Position numbers and translations under genes: made by a program
Notes under the pieces: generated by a model
What the model was told of the DNA's origin: nothing
Databases searched by the model: none
Seen by the model: only the letters and a program-made list of their open reading frames with translations
Shown here: positions 8,021 through 16,662 of the stretch, piece by piece
Layout: each line of letters begins with the position of its first letter
Position numbering within the stretch: the stretch's first letter is position 1
Origin: PKWO01 sp036384915
Lineage (GTDB): Bacteria; Pseudomonadota; Gammaproteobacteria; Burkholderiales; Burkholderiaceae_D
NCBI GenBank assembly: GCA_036384915.1
Contig: DASVLJ010000062.1
Coordinates: 305,215 to 369,214, forward strand
DNA: 64,000 nucleotides
Direction: 5' to 3'

Positions 8021-8506
8021 TTATTCGGCCAGAAGTTTTTCTATATCCCCCATCAACTCCTTGGGCGCGGTCTGCGGCGCGTAGCGCTTGAACACCGTGC
8101 CATCCTTCCTGACCAGGAATTTGGTGAAGTTCCACTTGATGGCTTCGCTGCCGAGGATGCCGCGGCCTTCCGATTTCAGGTATTTGTAGAGCGGGTGCGT
8201 GTTGTCGCCATTGACTTCGATCTTGGCGAACATGGGAAAGCTCACACCGTAATTCTTTTGGCAGAACGCGCCGATTTCCTCGGCATTGCCCGGTTCCTGC
8301 CCGCCGAACTGGTTGCATGGAAAGCCCAGCACTTCCACGCCCTTGTCCTTGAATTGGTCGTAGACCTTTTCCAGGCCTTCGTATTGCGGCGTGAAGCCGC
8401 AATTGCTGGCGGTGTTGACGATCAACAGCACCTTGCCGCGGTATTGGTCGAGGTTGACGGTTTTGCCGGCCAGGCTTTCGGCCGTGAAGTCGTAGACGGT
8501 TCCCAT
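8021..8506 (-). CDS. glutathione peroxidase (cysteine type)
   Basis: A 161-residue thiol peroxidase that reduces hydrogen peroxide and lipid hydroperoxides using glutathione or thioredoxin. The catalytic tetrad is present: Cys36 in NTASNCGFT (cysteine, not selenocysteine), Gln70 in NQFGGQEPG, and Trp/Asn in KWNFTKFLV near residue 125. No signal peptide, so cytosolic. Its ATG shares one base with the pilU stop (TAATG), so it is the distal gene of a pilT-pilU-gpx transcript. Confidence 0.93.
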   Translation of the reverse strand: MGTVYDFTAESLAGKTVNLDQYRGKVLLIVNTASNCGFTPQYEGLEKVYDQFKDKGVEVLGFPCNQFGGQEPGNAEEIGAFCQKNYGVSFPMFAKIEVNGDNTHPLYKYLKSEGRGILGSEAIKWNFTKFLVRKDGTVFKRYAPQTAPKELMGDIEKLLAE

Positions 8507-9642
8507 TAGACGATCCCCAGATGTTCGGTGCCCTTGCTCAGGTCGCGCGCCCTGGCGTCCTTGGAGCGCAGCTTGATGGCCAGGCGCAAGTCGTTGACCG
8601 AGTCGGCGTTGCGCAACGCGTCCTCGTAGGAAATCTTGTCGGCCTCGTAGAGGTCGAACAAGGCCTGGTCGAAGGTCTGCATGCCCAACTCACGCGACTT
8701 CTTCATGATTTCCTTGATCTCGTGCACGTCGCCCTTGAAGATCAGGTCTGAGATCAGCGGCGAATTGAGCATCACCTCGACTGCGACGCAGCGGCCCTTG
8801 GTGTCGCGCAGGGGAATGAGGCGCTGCGAGATCATGCCCTTCAGGTTCAACGACAAGTCCATCAGCAATTGCTGGCGCCGCTCTTCGGGGAAGAAGTTGA
8901 TGATGCGGTCCAGCGCCTGGTTCGAGCTGTTGGCGTGCATGGTGGCCAGGCACAAGTGGCCCGTTTCGGCGAAGGCGATGGCGAAATCCATCGTATCGCG
9001 GTCGCGGATTTCGCCGATCTGGATCACGTCGGGGGCCTGGCGCAGCGTGTTTTTCAACGCCACGCCCCAGCTCTCGGTATCGGAACCGATGTCGCGCTGC
9101 GTAATCAGGCAGTTGCGGTGCGGGTGGATGTATTCGACCGGGTCTTCGATCGTGATGATGTGGCCGTAGCTGTTTTCATTGCGGTACCCCACCATGGCGG
9201 CCAGCGTGGTCGATTTGCCGGAGCCGGTGGCGCCGACCATGATGACCAGGCCGCGCTTGGTCATGACGACGTCCTTGAGGATCTCCGGCACGCCGAGGTC
9301 TTCGATTTTCGGGATGGTGGTGGTGATGGTACGCAGCACCATGCCGACGCGGCCCTGCTGGACGAAGGCCGAGACGCGGAAGCGGCCCAGTTCGCCCGGG
9401 CTGATGGCGAAGTTGCATTCCTTGGTCGCTTCGAATTCGGCCGATTGCTTGTCGTTCATGATCGCCCGAGCCAACTCCACGGTGTGGGTCGGCGTCAGCG
9501 GCTGGTTCGACACCGGCGTCATTTTGCCGTCGATCTTGAAGGCAGGCGGAAAGCCGGCCGTGATGAACAGGTCGGAGCCTTTTTTGCTGAGCATCAGGCC
9601 CAGCAGGTCGTACATGAATTTTGTTGCCTGGTCGCGTTCCAT
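8506..9642 (-). CDS. pilU: type IV pilus retraction ATPase PilU
   Basis: A 378-residue hexameric secretion-type ATPase that assists PilT in depolymerising type IV pili at the cytoplasmic face of the pilus machine. The Walker A motif GATGSGKST is at residues 137-145; an acidic Walker B-like stretch QIGEIRDRDTMD and the histidine box ETGHLCLATMHANS follow. The N-terminal PAS-like domain includes the GSDLFITAG strand. The PilU type is supported by length and by its position directly after pilT, 32 bp downstream. Confidence 0.93.
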   Translation of the reverse strand: MERDQATKFMYDLLGLMLSKKGSDLFITAGFPPAFKIDGKMTPVSNQPLTPTHTVELARAIMNDKQSAEFEATKECNFAISPGELGRFRVSAFVQQGRVGMVLRTITTTIPKIEDLGVPEILKDVVMTKRGLVIMVGATGSGKSTTLAAMVGYRNENSYGHIITIEDPVEYIHPHRNCLITQRDIGSDTESWGVALKNTLRQAPDVIQIGEIRDRDTMDFAIAFAETGHLCLATMHANSSNQALDRIINFFPEERRQQLLMDLSLNLKGMISQRLIPLRDTKGRCVAVEVMLNSPLISDLIFKGDVHEIKEIMKKSRELGMQTFDQALFDLYEADKISYEDALRNADSVNDLRLAIKLRSKDARARDLSKGTEHLGIV

Positions 9643-9674
9643 GATGATTCCTTCTTGAGTCTGCGGATGTGCAA

Positions 9675-10718
9675 TCAGCCGGGGAAGTTTTCCGGCGTCT
9701 TGGCCGCACTGCGCGCCGCCGCAGCGGAGATGACGTTCCGCCGCACCAGATCGGTCAGGCAGCCGTCGAGCGTTTGCATGCCCATGTTGGCGCCGGTCTG
9801 GATCGCCGAATACATTTGCGCGATCTTGGCTTCCCGGATCAGGTTGCGGATAGCCGGCGTGCCGATCATGATCTCATGCGCGGCGATACGGCCCGAACCG
9901 TCCTTGGTCTTCAATAGCGTTTGCGAAATGACAGCCTGCAGCGATTCGGACAACATCGCGCGCACCATTTCCTTTTCCTCGCCGGGGAACACGTCGACGA
10001 TACGGTCGATGGTCTTGGCGGCGGAAGAGGTGTGCAGCGTGCCGAACACCAAGTGGCCCGTTTCCGCAGCCGACAGCGCCAGGCGGATGGTTTCCAGGTC
10101 GCGCAATTCGCCCACCAGGATCACGTCCGGGTCTTCACGCAAAGCGGAGCGCAAGGCGGCGTTGAAGGAGTGCGTATGCGGGCCGACTTCACGCTGGTTG
10201 ATCAGGCACTTTTTCGAATCGTGCACGAATTCGATCGGGTCTTCGATGGTCAGGATGTGGGCGTACTCGTTTTCGTTGACGTGGTTCACCATGGCCGCCA
10301 GCGTGGTCGACTTGCCCGAGCCGGTCGGGCCGGTCACCAGCACCAGGCCGCGCGGTTTCAAGGCCAGGTCGGCGAAGATGCGCGGGCAGTTCAGCGTTTC
10401 GAGGCTCAGAATCTTGGAAGGAATGGTACGCAGCACGGCGGCGGCGCCGCGGTCCTGGTTGAAGGCGTTGACGCGGAAACGCGCCAGGCCGGGAATGGCG
10501 AACGAGAAGTCGCACTCGAGGTTTTCTTCGTAAGCCTTGCGCTGGCCGTCGTTCATGATGTCATAGATCATGCCGTGCACGTCCTTGTGCTCCAGGGGCG
10601 GCAGGTTGATGCGTCGCACGTCGCCGTGCACGCGGATCATGGGCGGCAGGCCGGAAGACAGATGCAAGTCGGAAGCATTGTTCTTGACCGAGAACGCCAG
10701 CAGTTCGGAAATGTCCAT
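9675..10718 (-). CDS. pilT: type IV pilus retraction ATPase PilT
   Basis: A 347-residue hexameric ATPase that powers pilus retraction and twitching motility. Marks: N-terminal ASDLHLSSGLPPM, Walker A GPTGSGKST (130-138), Walker B VGELRDLETIRLAL, His box ETGHLVFGTLHTSSAAKTIDR and the C-terminal AIRNLIRE motif that is specific to PilT and needed for retraction. It is the first gene of pilT-pilU-gpx and divergent from yggS across a 74 bp gap that must hold both promoters. Confidence 0.95.
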   Translation of the reverse strand: MDISELLAFSVKNNASDLHLSSGLPPMIRVHGDVRRINLPPLEHKDVHGMIYDIMNDGQRKAYEENLECDFSFAIPGLARFRVNAFNQDRGAAAVLRTIPSKILSLETLNCPRIFADLALKPRGLVLVTGPTGSGKSTTLAAMVNHVNENEYAHILTIEDPIEFVHDSKKCLINQREVGPHTHSFNAALRSALREDPDVILVGELRDLETIRLALSAAETGHLVFGTLHTSSAAKTIDRIVDVFPGEEKEMVRAMLSESLQAVISQTLLKTKDGSGRIAAHEIMIGTPAIRNLIREAKIAQMYSAIQTGANMGMQTLDGCLTDLVRRNVISAAAARSAAKTPENFPG

Positions 10719-10792
10719 TTATAATCCTTGAGCTTCGTGGGGGTACGCTCCTGGGGCGGACCCAAGCAGCATTGTTACTTTTATTTTCGATT

Positions 10793-11494
10793 ATGTCCTC
10801 AATCCCGGAAAACTTGCAAGCCGTGCTCGAGCGGATTCGCGCAGTGAAAATTCACTCTGGACGCGAGGGGGAGGAGGTGGCCTTGCTGGCGGTCTCCAAG
10901 ACCTTTGATGCTGACGCTGTGATCGAGGCGGCCGAAGCGGGGCAAACGGCGTTCGGCGAGAATTACCTGCAGGAAGCCCTGGACAAGAAGCGGGCAATTC
11001 AGGGCGCGCGTCCCGATTTATTATTGAATTGGCACTTTATCGGGCCGATTCAGAGCAATAAGACACGTCCGATAGCGGAAAACTTCGATTGGGTGCATTC
11101 GATCGAGCGTGAAAAGGTCGCGCGGCGCCTGTCCGAGCAGCGCCCGACCCATTTGCCGCCTTTGAATGTCTGCCTGCAAGTCAATGTCAGCGGCGAAGCG
11201 AGCAAGAGCGGCGCGGCGCCGGAGGAGCTTTCGGCATTGGCGCATGCTGTGGCGAAATTGCCGCAGTTGAGGCTGCGCGGCTTGATGGCAATTCCCGAGC
11301 CCGAGAGCGATGAAGAAAAGCAACGCGCTCCGTTCCGTGCCCTGCGCGGCATGCTGGAGCAATTGCGCGCTGAAGGATTGGAACTCGATACTTTGTCGAT
11401 GGGCATGTCGGGCGATATGGATGCGGCGATAGCCGAAGGCGCGACGATCGTGCGCGTCGGGACCGCCATTTTTGGAAAGAGGGATTATGCGTAA
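10793..11494 (+). CDS. yggS: YggS family pyridoxal-phosphate homeostasis protein
   Basis: A 233-residue, single-domain alanine-racemase-fold protein that binds PLP without known catalysis and buffers PLP and amino acid pools. The Schiff-base lysine is Lys36 in LLAVSKTFDA; FGENYLQEA, WHFIGPIQSNK and the phosphate-binding GMSGDMDAAI near the C-terminus are typical. ATG at 10793 is preferred over an upstream TTG because it matches family length. It overlaps the extended proC frame and sits next to proC, the widespread yggS-proC pair. Confidence 0.93.
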   Translation: MSSIPENLQAVLERIRAVKIHSGREGEEVALLAVSKTFDADAVIEAAEAGQTAFGENYLQEALDKKRAIQGARPDLLLNWHFIGPIQSNKTRPIAENFDWVHSIEREKVARRLSEQRPTHLPPLNVCLQVNVSGEASKSGAAPEELSALAHAVAKLPQLRLRGLMAIPEPESDEEKQRAPFRALRGMLEQLRAEGLELDTLSMGMSGDMDAAIAEGATIVRVGTAIFGKRDYA

Positions 11495-11498
11495 TGAC

Positions 11499-12311
11499 AT
11501 GAAGATTGCTTTCATTGGTGGTGGCAATATGGCCACCGCCTTGCTCGGCGGTTTGGCCGGTAAATTGACTGCAGGCGGCAACATTCACGTGGTAGACCCC
11601 AATGCCGATGCGCTCGAGCGGCTCAAGGGGCGCTTCGGCGTCAGTACAGCTACGGGCGTCGATGCTGCGGTATATGACGCCGACGTGATCGTGCTGGCAG
11701 TCAAGCCGCAGCAGATGCGCGAAGTCGCGGCTGCCTTGCTGCCGCATTTGTGCGGGCAACTGGTGTTGTCCATCGCGGCCGGCATCCGCGCTGTGGACCT
11801 GTCGCGATGGCTCGGCGGCCATCAAGCCATCGTCCGTTGCATGCCCAACACCCCCGCGTTGATCGGGCAAGGCATCACCGGCATGGTGGCGACAGCGGGT
11901 GTGTCGGCGCAACAAAAGGAAGCGGCTGAAGCGATTCTGCGTTCGGTCGGCGCCACGGTCTGGCTGGATGACGAAAGCCTGATCGATCCCGTGACGGCGG
12001 TTTCCGGCAGCGGTCCGGCTTACGTGTTCTACTTCATCGAAGCGATGCAGCAGGCGGCGCAGGAAATGGGCTTGACCGCCGAGCAGGGCACGCAACTGGC
12101 AATCGCCACCTTCACCGGCGCGGCGCAACTGGCGGCGCAGTCCGGCGAGCCGGTATCGGTTTTGCGCGAGCGCGTGACTTCGAAGGGCGGAACGACTTAT
12201 GCGGCGTTGACCAGCATGGAGCAAAGCGGCGTAAAGCAGGCGATAGTGACGGCTTTGCACGCAGCGTCAGCGCGCGGCAAGGAGTTGGGTGAAGAGTTCG
12301 GTAAAGATTAA
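11499..12311 (+). CDS. proC: pyrroline-5-carboxylate reductase
   Basis: A 270-residue cytosolic enzyme for the last step of proline synthesis, reducing 1-pyrroline-5-carboxylate with NADPH. The Rossmann loop is at the N-terminus (KIAFIGGGNMA), followed by VKPQQM, CMPNTPALIGQG, and the ProC signature region AVSGSGPAYVFYFIEAM with the C-terminal ERVTSKGGTTYAAL. I place the start at 11499; an ATG at 11487 would overlap the yggS stop and add four residues, and either is possible. Confidence 0.94.
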   Translation: MKIAFIGGGNMATALLGGLAGKLTAGGNIHVVDPNADALERLKGRFGVSTATGVDAAVYDADVIVLAVKPQQMREVAAALLPHLCGQLVLSIAAGIRAVDLSRWLGGHQAIVRCMPNTPALIGQGITGMVATAGVSAQQKEAAEAILRSVGATVWLDDESLIDPVTAVSGSGPAYVFYFIEAMQQAAQEMGLTAEQGTQLAIATFTGAAQLAAQSGEPVSVLRERVTSKGGTTYAALTSMEQSGVKQAIVTALHAASARGKELGEEFGKD

Positions 12312-12317
12312 AGAACG

Positions 12318-12574
12318 GTAGGGTGGGTTAGCCGAAGGCGTAACCCGCCATGCGCCTCTAATGGCTTCTTTGCATATCGACCTATTGTGTAGCGGATTGC
12401 TCTACGTTGTTGCGAAGGACCCAAACTTGACTGTATCTGCCCACCGCGCCACAGACTGACTTCGACAGCGTAAGGTAGGGTGGCTGCGAGCGTACCTCCC
12501 TTGCGCCCACATTGTTCCTCGAGTCGTTTTCTTTAATTGCATGGCGGGTTATGCCTACGGCTAACCCACCCTGC
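12318..12574. repeat. large inverted repeat between convergent proC and ubiA
   Basis: Arms at 12318-12354 (begins GTAGGGTGGGTTAGCCGAAG) and 12539-12574 (ends CGGCTAACCCACCCTGCG) are reverse complements with about three mismatches over 36 bp. The middle holds a further partial copy near 12474 (GTAGGGTGGCTGCGAGCG). No gene is present in the 277 bp gap. It looks like a non-autonomous, MITE/BIME-like element, and because it lies at a tail-to-tail junction it may end both transcripts. Confidence 0.75.
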
Positions 12575-12588
12575 GATCCTATATAGCG

Positions 12589-13455
12589 CTAACCCAGCAG
12601 GTAATTCAACGCAATCCCCGCAAACACTGCTGCGCCAAGCCAATTGTTATGCCTGAAAGCAGCAAAGCAAGGCATTCGTTCGCGCTTGCGGATCAAGGTG
12701 TAGTGGTAGATCGCACAGCCTAGCGCCACGGCCAGGCCGAGCAGGAACCAGGCGCGCAAACCGAATTGCCAGCCCACCGCCAATGCGATCGCACCCGCGC
12801 CTGCATAGCACAGCATGACGGCTGCCACGTCATAGCGGCCGAAAGTGATGGCCGATGTTTTGATGCCTATCTTCAAATCGTCGTCGCGGTCCACCATGGC
12901 GTATTCGGTGTCGTAGGCGATAGCCCACAGGATATTCGCGCCCAATAACGCCCAGGCCACCGGCGGCACCTTGTCTTGCACGGCGGCGAACGCCATCGGG
13001 ATGCCGAAGCCGAAAGCGATGCCCAGGTAAGCCTGCGGAATCGCGAAGAAGCGTTTGAAGTAAGGATAGCTGGCAGCAATGATGACGGCGGCAACCGACA
13101 ATTTCTTGGTCAATGCATTCAAGGGCAGGATCAGGCAAAACGCGACCAGGGTCAGCACGACGGCCACCGCCACGGCTTCCTTGCCAGATATCCGGCCCGA
13201 AGTCAGCGGCCGTTCCGCAGTGCGCTTGACGTGCCGGTCGAAGTCGCGGTCGGCAAAGTCGTTGATGGCGCAGCCGGCGGAACGCATCAGCACCGTGCCC
13301 AGCGTGAAAATCAGCAACAGGCGCCAATCGGGCATGCCGTTCGAAGCCAGCCACAGCGCGGCCAGCGTGGGCCAGAGCAGCAGCAGGATGCCGATCGGCT
13401 TGTCGAGCCGCGTCAGCTTCACGTACTGCTTCAGGCGATCCATCAAACCGCTCAT
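12589..13455 (-). CDS. ubiA: 4-hydroxybenzoate polyprenyltransferase
   Basis: A 288-residue integral inner-membrane prenyltransferase that attaches the polyprenyl tail to 4-hydroxybenzoate in ubiquinone synthesis. Both Asp-rich Mg2+/diphosphate motifs are present: NDFADRDFD (65-73) and DTEYAMVDRDDD (182-193). About eight or nine hydrophobic helices are evident. The start at 13455 overlaps the oxyR stop (ATGA), so the upstream in-frame extension is not coding. It is the last gene of recG-oxyR-ubiA. Confidence 0.95.
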   Translation of the reverse strand: MSGLMDRLKQYVKLTRLDKPIGILLLLWPTLAALWLASNGMPDWRLLLIFTLGTVLMRSAGCAINDFADRDFDRHVKRTAERPLTSGRISGKEAVAVAVVLTLVAFCLILPLNALTKKLSVAAVIIAASYPYFKRFFAIPQAYLGIAFGFGIPMAFAAVQDKVPPVAWALLGANILWAIAYDTEYAMVDRDDDLKIGIKTSAITFGRYDVAAVMLCYAGAGAIALAVGWQFGLRAWFLLGLAVALGCAIYHYTLIRKRERMPCFAAFRHNNWLGAAVFAGIALNYLLG

Positions 13456-14402
13456 GCGGCAGCTTGGGCCGGGGCGTCGTCCAACATGCCTACGCCGGGC
13501 AAGTCGCAATCCATGACGGCTTGGCGCACCGCTTCGATGGCGGGCGCGCGCGTGAAGCTCTTGCGCCAGGCAATGACCACGCGGCGCGAAGGCGCCGGCT
13601 CGGCGAAAGGTATGTAACGCAGCATGCCGCTCTTGTCCGGATGGGCCGGCACGGAGGCGCGCGGCAGCACGGTGATGCCGATGCCGGAGGCCACCATGTG
13701 CCGTATGGTTTCCAGCGACGAGCCTTCGAAGGTGCGCGCAATACCGTCGCCGGTAGTCGAAAAACGCGACATCTCGGGGCAGACTTCGAGTACCTGGTCG
13801 CGGAAGCAATGGCCGTTGCCGAGCAGCAGCATGGTTTCCGACTTCAAATCCTGCGCGTCGATATGGTCGCGCCCGGCCCAGGGGTGATGCTTGGGCACGG
13901 CGACCACGAAGGGCTCATCGTACAGCGGTTGCACCATCAAGCCTTGCTCAGGGAAGGGCAGGGCCATGATGGCGGCATCGAGTTCGCCCTGGCGCAGCAA
14001 TTCGACCAGGCGCACCGTGAAATTCTCTTGCAGCACCAGCGGCATCTGCGGCACATGCTCGATCATGTTCTTGACCAGTTGCGGCAACAGGTAGGGCGCA
14101 ATGGTGTAGATGATGCCAAGGCGGAACGGCCCGACCAGCGGATCCTTGTTTTGCTTGGCGATTTCCTTGATGGCGGCGGTCTGCTCCAGCACGCGCTCGG
14201 CCTGGGCCACAATTTGCGCGCCCAGCGGCGTGGTCGAGATTTCGGTTCCGCCGCGTTCGAAAATCACGACCCCAAGTTCATCCTCGAGTTTTTTGATTGC
14301 CACCGACAGCGTGGGCTGCGCCACGTAGCAAGCCTCGGCGGCATGGCCGAAATGCTTTTCACGTGCAACGGCAACGATGTATTTCAGTTCGGTAAGGGTC
14401 AT
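13452..14402 (-). CDS. oxyR: LysR-family hydrogen peroxide sensor OxyR
   Basis: A 316-residue transcription factor. The N-terminal winged helix (residues 1-60) includes EKHFGHAAEACYVAQPTLS; the substrate-type regulatory domain carries Cys199 in GNGHCFRDQ and Cys208 in VLEVCPE, exactly the numbers of the E. coli redox disulfide pair. It should activate peroxide-defence genes after oxidation. Two genes downstream in peroxide metabolism terms (gpx at 8.0 kb) are in the window but I see no proven OxyR site. Its 3' end overlaps ubiA, and it follows recG by 82 bp. Confidence 0.95.
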   Translation of the reverse strand: MTLTELKYIVAVAREKHFGHAAEACYVAQPTLSVAIKKLEDELGVVIFERGGTEISTTPLGAQIVAQAERVLEQTAAIKEIAKQNKDPLVGPFRLGIIYTIAPYLLPQLVKNMIEHVPQMPLVLQENFTVRLVELLRQGELDAAIMALPFPEQGLMVQPLYDEPFVVAVPKHHPWAGRDHIDAQDLKSETMLLLGNGHCFRDQVLEVCPEMSRFSTTGDGIARTFEGSSLETIRHMVASGIGITVLPRASVPAHPDKSGMLRYIPFAEPAPSRRVVIAWRKSFTRAPAIEAVRQAVMDCDLPGVGMLDDAPAQAAA

Positions 14403-14484
14403 GCTCGCGGTTCGCGCAGGCGCGGGCTGGTTTCATTGAGACGTATTTTATAGCGGATGGCGCGAGAGCGTCGTAGAAGCGCCT

Positions 14485-16554
14485 TTAAGCCTTGAGATAG
14501 TCTTCGCGCGAACCCAGCCAGCGCGCCAGGTGCGCGTCTACCGTAGCCGGGTCTTCATGCAACAGTTGCTGCGCCGCATTGCGTGCCGCTTCGACCAGCC
14601 ATTGGTCGGTTTCAAGGTCGGCAAAGCGCAGCATGGCTTGGCCCGATTGGCGCGCTCCGAGGAACTCGCCGGGGCCGCGGATGCGCAAATCGGTGCGGGC
14701 GATTTCGAAGCCGTCTGTGGTTTCGCGCATGGTGCCCAGGCGCTGGCGCGCCACCGGCCCGAGCGGCGACTGGTAAAGCAGCAGGCAGGCGGAAGCCGTT
14801 GCGCCGCGCCCCACGCGGCCGCGCAGCTGGTGCAATTGCGACAGGCCGAAACGCTCGGCATGCTCGATCACCATCAGCGAGGCGTTGGGCACATCGACGC
14901 CGACCTCGATCACGGTGGTGGCCACCAGTACATGCACTTCGCCGTGCGCAAAGGCTTCCATGGTTTCCTGTTTTTCCGCCGGCTTCATGCGTCCATGCAC
15001 CAGCCCGATATTGAGGTCGGGCAAGGCTGTCGCCAGCATGGCATGGGTGTCGTTGGCGGTCTGCAATTGCAGCGTTTCCGATTCCTCGATCAAGGGGCAG
15101 ACCCAGTACACCTGGCGTCCTTCCAGCGCGGCGGCATGCACGCGTTCTATCACTTCGTCGCGCCGTTCCTGGTCGATGACCCTTGTGACGATGGGCGTTC
15201 TGCCCGGCGGCAATTCATCGATGGTCGAGACTTCCAGGTCGGCGTAGTAAGTCATGGCCAGTGTGCGCGGAATCGGTGTGGCCGACATCATCAATTGGTG
15301 CGGCACCAGGTTGACCGCTTCCACGCCCTTGTTGCGCAAGGCCAGGCGCTGGCCCACGCCGAAGCGGTGCTGCTCGTCGACCAGCACCAGCCCCAGGCGC
15401 GCGAATTGCACGGTGTCCTGGATCAGCGCATGGGTGCCGATCACGAGTTGCGCCTCGCCCGATTCGATGCGCGCCTGCGCCTCCTGCTTTTCCTTTTTCT
15501 TCAGGCTGCCGGTGAGCCAGGCCACGTTCACCCCGAGCGGTTCCATCCACGCCGCGATCTTGTGGAAATGCTGGTCGGCCAATATCTCGGTCGGCGCCAT
15601 CAGCGCAGCCTGGAAGCCGCTGTCTATGGCCTGCGCGGCAGCGAGCGCGGCAACCACGGTCTTGCCGCTGCCAACATCGCCTTGTAACAAGCGCTGCATC
15701 GGGTAGGGCACGCGCAAGTCGTGGCGGATTTCTTCGAGCACGCGCTGTTGCGCACCTGTGAGCTTGAAGGGAAGCGAGGCGAGCAGTGCTGCGGAAACCT
15801 TGCCCGCGCGCGACAGCGCCGGTGCGGTCTTGGCGCGGCGCGCTTCCTGCGCGCGTTTCAGAGACAACTGCTGTGTCAGCAATTCGTCGAATTTCATGCG
15901 CACCCAGGCCGGATGCGAACCGTCCGCCAACGCCCCTTCGCTGACATCTTTGGTCGGATTGTGCAACAGCCGCACGCTGGCCTCGAAAGGCCAGAGCTTT
16001 TGCGCATGGCGCAGCGATTCCGGCAGCGTATCGTGCCAATCGACGCGCGCCATGGCGTCGCCGATCAGCTTGCGCAACACGTGCTGAGGCAAGCCGTCGC
16101 CGGCCGGATAGACGGGCGTCAAGGCGGTAGGCAGCGGCGCGCCTTCGAGCACAACCTTGTAATTCGGGTGCACCATCTCTGGCCCGAAAAAGCCATGCCG
16201 CACTTCGCCGCGTGCGCGCACGCGCGTGCCTTCGGCCAATTGCTTGGTCTGGCTGCCGTAGAAATTGAGGAAGCGCATGGTCAGCTGCCCGGTCTCGTCG
16301 GCAATCGTCACCACGAGCTGGCGCCGCGGCCGGTATTGCACTTCGCAGGCGGTGACGACGCCTTCGACCTGGACTGAGACGGCGGCGAAAGCAGCCTCGC
16401 GGATCGGCTCGATGCGAGTCTCGTCCTCATAACGCATCGGCAGATGCAGGACGAAATCCATGTCGGAGCGCAGGCCGAGCTTGTGCAGCTTGTCGCGCAT
16501 TTTGTCGGCGCGCGATTGCGGACGTTGTTCCGGGGCTTTCGCGGGTTTGGCCAT
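14485..16554 (-). CDS. recG: ATP-dependent DNA helicase RecG
   Basis: A 689-residue branch-migration helicase that reverses stalled replication forks and processes R-loops. It has the N-terminal wedge/OB domain (LGLRSDMDFVLHLPMRYEDET), Walker A GDVGSGKTVVAAL, a DEQHRFGVGQR motif II (Gln replaces the usual second acid, as in many RecG), ATPIPRTLAM motif III, and the C-terminal RIRGPGEFLGARQSG block. The ATG at 16554 has no Shine-Dalgarno sequence; a TATAAT box lies only 6 nt upstream, so the mRNA may be leaderless. Met19 is an alternative start. Confidence 0.95.
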   Translation of the reverse strand: MAKPAKAPEQRPQSRADKMRDKLHKLGLRSDMDFVLHLPMRYEDETRIEPIREAAFAAVSVQVEGVVTACEVQYRPRRQLVVTIADETGQLTMRFLNFYGSQTKQLAEGTRVRARGEVRHGFFGPEMVHPNYKVVLEGAPLPTALTPVYPAGDGLPQHVLRKLIGDAMARVDWHDTLPESLRHAQKLWPFEASVRLLHNPTKDVSEGALADGSHPAWVRMKFDELLTQQLSLKRAQEARRAKTAPALSRAGKVSAALLASLPFKLTGAQQRVLEEIRHDLRVPYPMQRLLQGDVGSGKTVVAALAAAQAIDSGFQAALMAPTEILADQHFHKIAAWMEPLGVNVAWLTGSLKKKEKQEAQARIESGEAQLVIGTHALIQDTVQFARLGLVLVDEQHRFGVGQRLALRNKGVEAVNLVPHQLMMSATPIPRTLAMTYYADLEVSTIDELPPGRTPIVTRVIDQERRDEVIERVHAAALEGRQVYWVCPLIEESETLQLQTANDTHAMLATALPDLNIGLVHGRMKPAEKQETMEAFAHGEVHVLVATTVIEVGVDVPNASLMVIEHAERFGLSQLHQLRGRVGRGATASACLLLYQSPLGPVARQRLGTMRETTDGFEIARTDLRIRGPGEFLGARQSGQAMLRFADLETDQWLVEAARNAAQQLLHEDPATVDAHLARWLGSREDYLKA

Positions 16555-16560
16555 GGCTCG

Positions 16561-16591
16561 ATTATACTGTATAAAAATACAGGCCCATCAA
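16561..16591 (-). promoter_or_regulatory. predicted recG promoter overlapped by a LexA-type SOS box
   Basis: On the minus strand a TTGATG -35 (16591-16586) and a perfect TATAAT -10 (16566-16561) are separated by 19 bp. Filling the spacer at 16567-16582 is CTGT-N8-ACAG (plus strand CTGTATAAAAATACAG), the LexA consensus of gamma- and betaproteobacteria. LexA bound here would block polymerase. The -10 is 6 nt from the recG ATG. Confidence 0.6.
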
Positions 16592-16662
16592 GCTTTCATG
16601 CTCCTGTGGCAGCTTCGGCTTGCCGTTTCAAGCCGGCCAGGCAGTCGGCCAGCGGGCGGCGT

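Noticed and set aside
8869..10533. 554-codon plus-strand open frame across pilU and pilT
   Set aside because: Shadow of two well-conserved minus-strand ATPase genes; composition is not protein-like.
13456..13809. in-frame N-terminal extension of ubiA (118 codons)
   Set aside because: It lies within oxyR and lacks protein character; the ATGA overlap at 13455 gives the normal UbiA start.
14485..16554. loss of a catalytic residue in RecG motif II (DEQH rather than DEEH)
   Set aside because: The DE pair that binds Mg-ATP is intact and DEQH is common in RecG, so it is not a defect.
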